From: Saccharomycopsis fibuligera x Saccharomycopsis cf. fibuligera | Taxonomy: Eukaryota; Ascomycota; Saccharomycetes; Ascoideales; Saccharomycopsidaceae | NCBI GenBank assembly: GCA_001936135.1 | Contig: CP012811.1 | Span: forward strand, 2,790,001-2,854,000 | Direction: 5' to 3' | Length of the DNA: 64,000 nucleotides | Shown: positions 60,861 to 64,000 of the stretch, in pieces | Numbering within the stretch: position 1 is the stretch's first letter | How the letters are laid out: each line of letters starts with the position of its first letter | Translations under genes and position numbers: made by a program | Notes under the pieces: model-generated | The model's database searches: none | The model's input: the letters and a program-made list of their open reading frames with translations, nothing else | Told to the model about the DNA's origin: nothing

Positions 60861-63119
60861 ATGGCAACCATAAGCTCTCAAATTCGTAAAGCGGTTCCAG
60901 CCGTTGACCCGGTGGTGACAGACTACGCTATAGGATATGCTAACCATGTTAATAATGCCACATTTGACAGTGTGGCCAGTCAGCAATTGGATTTAGACCA
61001 TGATCTTACCTTCCTCAAAGATTTACTACTAAGTGCTGGTGGCGATGCTGAAAAAATTGAAAACCTTGCAAAGAGTCTTCGGGAAACTTTACAAAAACAG
61101 TTAGACGAGAATTCTGCTAAATTACAAATTACAGGTGATACTTCTAAGAGATTATTAGATGTGAACCTTTTGAAGACTCAGTTAAATAGACAAGCTCAAA
61201 GTTCATTGGCATTGATTGGTGCATCCAAAGACATTGAGCATACTGGTAGAAAAATGGAATCCAGAGTGGATAGAAAAAAATTGGAGAAAGCTGAGAAAAA
61301 GATTGCTAAAAAAGTTGCAAAGCGTAATAATAAATTTGTGCAATATGAAGCTTCTAAATTAATTACAGAAGGCAATGATGAAGAAAATTACGACGAATTT
61401 TTCCTCAAAATCAATCCTATGGAATTTGGATCGGGTGCTGGTAAATCTAAGGATATTCACATTGACAACTTCGATTTGTACGTTGGTGATGGTCAAAGAA
61501 TTTTGTCCGATACTTCTTTGTCATTAAGTTATGGTCACAGATATGGTTTGGTTGGTCAAAACGGTATTGGTAAATCTACTTTATTGAGAGCTTTATCTCG
61601 GAGAGAGCTTAATATCCCAAGTCATATTACAGTTTTGCATGTTGAACAAGAATTGAGAGGTGATGAAACAACAGCTTTACAATCTGTCCTTGATGCAGAT
61701 GTGTGGAGAAAGACGTTAATTGAAGAAGAAAAGAAGATTAATGAACGTTTGACTGAAATAGAAAAATTAAGAACTGAATTTGAAGAAGAATCTTTGGAAG
61801 TGAAAAAATTGGATAACGAAGCTGGTGATTTACAAGGTCATTTGGAAGAAGTTTATGAAAAATTATCAGAAATGGAAAGTGATAAAGCTGAAGGTAATGC
61901 CGCTTCAATTCTTTTTGGCTTGGGTTTTTCTGAAAAAGCTCAGCATCAACCAACAAACTCTTTTTCTGGTGGTTGGAGAATGCGTTTATCTTTGGCAAGA
62001 GCTTTGTTTTGTGAACCTGATTTGTTATTGTTGGATGAACCTTCCAATATGTTGGATGTTCCTTCTATTACTTTCTTGGCAAACTACCTACAGTCATATC
62101 CTGCCACTGTTTTGGTTGTCTCCCACGATCGTGCATTCTTGAATGATGTTGCTACCGATATAATATACCAACACTCTGAAAGATTGGATTACTACAGAGG
62201 TGCTAACTTTGATTCCTTCTACTCTACCAAAGAAGAAAGAAGAAAGAATGCTAAGAAAGAATACGAGAACCAATTGGCTTACAGAAAGCATTTACAAGAA
62301 TTTATTGACAAATTCAGATACAATGCCGCTAAATCATCGGAAGCTCAATCTAGAATTAAAAAATTGGAAAAATTGCCAGTTTTGGAAGCTCCAGAAGAAG
62401 ACAAAACTGTTACATTCAAGTTCCCAGATGTGGAGAAGTTATCTCCGCCTATTTTGCAATTACAGGAGGTTACTTTTGGTTATTCTCCTGAAAGATTATT
62501 ATTACAAAATGTTAATTTTGATATTCAAATGGACTCAAGAATTGCAATTGTTGGTGCTAACGGTTGCGGTAAAACAACGTTATTGAAAATTTTGATGGAA
62601 ACTTTGAGACCTCTAAATGGTTATGTTTCCAAGAATGCTAGATTAAGAATAGGTTACTTTGCTCAACATCACGTTGATGCTATGGATTTGAATACCAATG
62701 CTGTTACTTGGATGTCTAAGACGTACCCTGGCAAAACTGATGAAGAATACCGTCGCCATTTAGGTGCCTTTGGTATCACTGGTTCTTTAGGTTTACAAAA
62801 AATGCAATTATTATCTGGTGGTCAAAAATCCAGAGTTGCTTTTGCCGCTTTATGTTTGAGTAATCCACATATCTTGATTTTGGATGAGCCCTCTAACCAT
62901 CTTGATACTTCAGGTTTGGATGCATTATCTGATGCTCTTAAGAATTTTGCTGGTGGTGTTTTGATGGTTTCTCACGATGTGAGTATCATTGATTCTGTTT
63001 GTAATGAAATTTGGGTGAGTGAAGATGGTCTAGTGAAGAGATTTGACGGAACAATTTATGATTACAAAAAATACATTCTTGCTAATGCTGATAAGAGTGG
63101 TGTTGTTGCTAAGCAGTAA
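60861..63119 (+). CDS. GCN20: ABC-F ATPase Gcn20
   Basis: A 752-residue ABC-F protein with two ATPase domains and no membrane spans. With Gcn1 it helps uncharged tRNA activate the kinase Gcn2 on ribosomes and so controls the amino-acid starvation response. The N-terminal 190 residues are the Gcn1-binding region. Domain 1 has Walker A GQNGIGKST (about 232), signature SGGWRMRLSLARAL and Walker B LLLLDEPSNMLD. Domain 2 has Walker A GANGCGKTT (about 564), SGGQKSRVAFAAL and ILILDEPSNHLD. A linker of charged helices (about 455-510) lies between. Length equals S. cerevisiae Gcn20 (752). The Gcn1-binding N-terminus sets it apart from Arb1 and New1. Confidence 0.96.
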   Translation: MATISSQIRKAVPAVDPVVTDYAIGYANHVNNATFDSVASQQLDLDHDLTFLKDLLLSAGGDAEKIENLAKSLRETLQKQLDENSAKLQITGDTSKRLLDVNLLKTQLNRQAQSSLALIGASKDIEHTGRKMESRVDRKKLEKAEKKIAKKVAKRNNKFVQYEASKLITEGNDEENYDEFFLKINPMEFGSGAGKSKDIHIDNFDLYVGDGQRILSDTSLSLSYGHRYGLVGQNGIGKSTLLRALSRRELNIPSHITVLHVEQELRGDETTALQSVLDADVWRKTLIEEEKKINERLTEIEKLRTEFEEESLEVKKLDNEAGDLQGHLEEVYEKLSEMESDKAEGNAASILFGLGFSEKAQHQPTNSFSGGWRMRLSLARALFCEPDLLLLDEPSNMLDVPSITFLANYLQSYPATVLVVSHDRAFLNDVATDIIYQHSERLDYYRGANFDSFYSTKEERRKNAKKEYENQLAYRKHLQEFIDKFRYNAAKSSEAQSRIKKLEKLPVLEAPEEDKTVTFKFPDVEKLSPPILQLQEVTFGYSPERLLLQNVNFDIQMDSRIAIVGANGCGKTTLLKILMETLRPLNGYVSKNARLRIGYFAQHHVDAMDLNTNAVTWMSKTYPGKTDEEYRRHLGAFGITGSLGLQKMQLLSGGQKSRVAFAALCLSNPHILILDEPSNHLDTSGLDALSDALKNFAGGVLMVSHDVSIIDSVCNEIWVSEDGLVKRFDGTIYDYKKYILANADKSGVVAKQ

Positions 63120-63196
63120 ATATAGATTTTATCAATTTCAATTATACAATTGGAAAACATATATAATAAATAAGGGTCATTAAATTTAGCAATTTT

Positions 63197-64000
63197 TTAA
63201 ACAAGCACTAATTGTGCTTTACGTTTACTTGTAGCTGGATCCAATATCGATTTGATTTGAACATTAACATGATCAAACACTGCCACGGTTCTGCTTTCTC
63301 CTGCCTTATCTTTGAAACTCAAAGAATAAGAGTCATCATCGTAATTGGCAGTATTGACATCGCCAAGAATTTCCAATTTAATCAAACCTTCAATACCAAA
63401 TTTAGGAACTAAGACAACAATACCGTTGGAAAAGACCTTGATGACATAACCCTCTTGTTCGTCCTGGGTGTTATTCTTCATCACTTGACCAACATAGTAT
63501 TCAATACTGGCTCTACCAGCAAACTGAGCATTTCTGTGGCGCTTATTAATATTCTTACAAATCAACTCCATCTTACCCTTGTCACGATGACTGAAATCCA
63601 AAGATTCGTATCCTATAGCAGCGGCCAATTGTCTGTGAGCAACCACATCACAATAACGACGGATTGGGGAAGTAAAGTGAGTATAGATCTCACTTGCTAA
63701 ACCATAATGCCTAAATTCACCGTAACTGTACATTCCAGCAGGGAAATATTCAGCTGCCATCATACAACGCGTAGCCATAATTCTTAATAATGTATTGAAG
63801 TAAGAATCATTTCTGTCAATGCAACGATCTAAAGAATCTGCCAAGGCTTTTGAAGAGTCTAAGGAAATGTGCATATTTTTCCTCACGCTCAACATCTCAT
63901 TTAATACTTCGAAATTCGTAGCTGGAGGTGCTGCGTGTCTTCTAAGCATTGCTGTTTGCGGGAAAGCATCATAAATCTTTTGAGCAACAGATATATTAGC
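63197..64000 (-). CDS. DIS3: Exosome nuclease Dis3/Rrp44, 3' part (runs off the window)
   Basis: The C-terminal 267 codons of an RNase II-family exoribonuclease; the gene continues past position 64000. It opens at the edge with [26 protein letters not shown]. The RNB-domain end follows, including [35 protein letters not shown], which holds conserved RNA- and metal-contacting residues, then an S1-like domain ([26 protein letters not shown]). Dis3 is the catalytic subunit of the RNA exosome, and its 3'-5' activity lies in RNB. The block ANISVAQKI and the S1 tail fit Dis3 rather than Ssd1 or mitochondrial Dss1. It is convergent with GCN20, with 77 bp between stops. Confidence 0.93.
   Translation of the reverse strand, partial: ANISVAQKIYDAFPQTAMLRRHAAPPATNFEVLNEMLSVRKNMHISLDSSKALADSLDRCIDRNDSYFNTLLRIMATRCMMAAEYFPAGMYSYGEFRHYGLASEIYTHFTSPIRRYCDVVAHRQLAAAIGYESLDFSHRDKGKMELICKNINKRHRNAQFAGRASIEYYVGQVMKNNTQDEQEGYVIKVFSNGIVVLVPKFGIEGLIKLEILGDVNTANYDDDSYSLSFKDKAGESRTVAVFDHVNVQIKSILDPATSKRKAQLVLV

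Noticed and set aside
1-64000. tRNA, rRNA or snoRNA genes
   Set aside because: I looked for GGTTCGANTCC-type B boxes and paired stems in the spacers on both strands and found none; matches fell inside coding regions.

Overview
This window is nuclear DNA from an ascomycete yeast. The genes are single-copy housekeeping genes of Saccharomycotina type, mostly intronless. The three introns found all lie at or near the 5' end of their gene and have yeast-type splice signals. Long A/T homopolymers, codon-level low complexity (Asn, His, Ala, Gln and Asp runs) and a few CTG codons where relatives carry Ser/Thr/Ala suggest the CUG-Ser clade, close to Lodderomyces elongisporus or Candida parapsilosis. 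The species is an inference.

Layout. 0-10 kb: ARC19 (actin nucleation), ZRC1 (vacuolar zinc), FAA4-like acyl-CoA synthetase, then 2.6 kb without genes. 10-17 kb: a spliced Zn2Cys6 transcription factor, mitochondrial cyclophilin CPR3 and tRNA dihydrouridine synthase DUS1. 17-29.5 kb: a transferrin-receptor/M28-like membrane protein, NPT1, TPS2, an orphan MoaD-like small protein and an unknown phospho-motif-rich protein. 29.5-44.3 kb: a gene-poor block with two secreted GH32 invertases on the minus strand. Between them lie two decayed genes, an old-yellow-enzyme-type oxidoreductase and a third invertase. CCE1 stands alone further on. 44.3-64 kb: a compact, gene-dense stretch with SCC4, MAF1 (spliced), COG8, VMA6, DPS1, UBX2, an unknown Cys-knuckle protein, MRPS17, GCN20 and the 3' half of DIS3.

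How the genes relate. Most are unrelated housekeeping functions, as is usual in yeast. Five divergent pairs share promoters: CPR3/DUS1, SCC4/MAF1, COG8/VMA6, DPS1/UBX2 and MRPS17/GCN20. The last pair has one AAAAATTTT growth element about 100 bp before each start. The invertase pair is the only evident functional cluster: both have a TATA box about 100 bp upstream of the ATG and a shared ACGGGGTA box that may serve glucose repression. The second invertase has a changed sucrose-binding box (WMSDPDG) and a dibasic pro-region, so it may have diverged in function.

I found no tRNA, rRNA, CRISPR array, or recognisable transposon or LTR element. The most interesting items are the decaying invertase/oxidoreductase array, the altered second invertase, the lone MoaD-like protein and the M28-like protein that keeps its metal ligands but lacks the catalytic glutamate.
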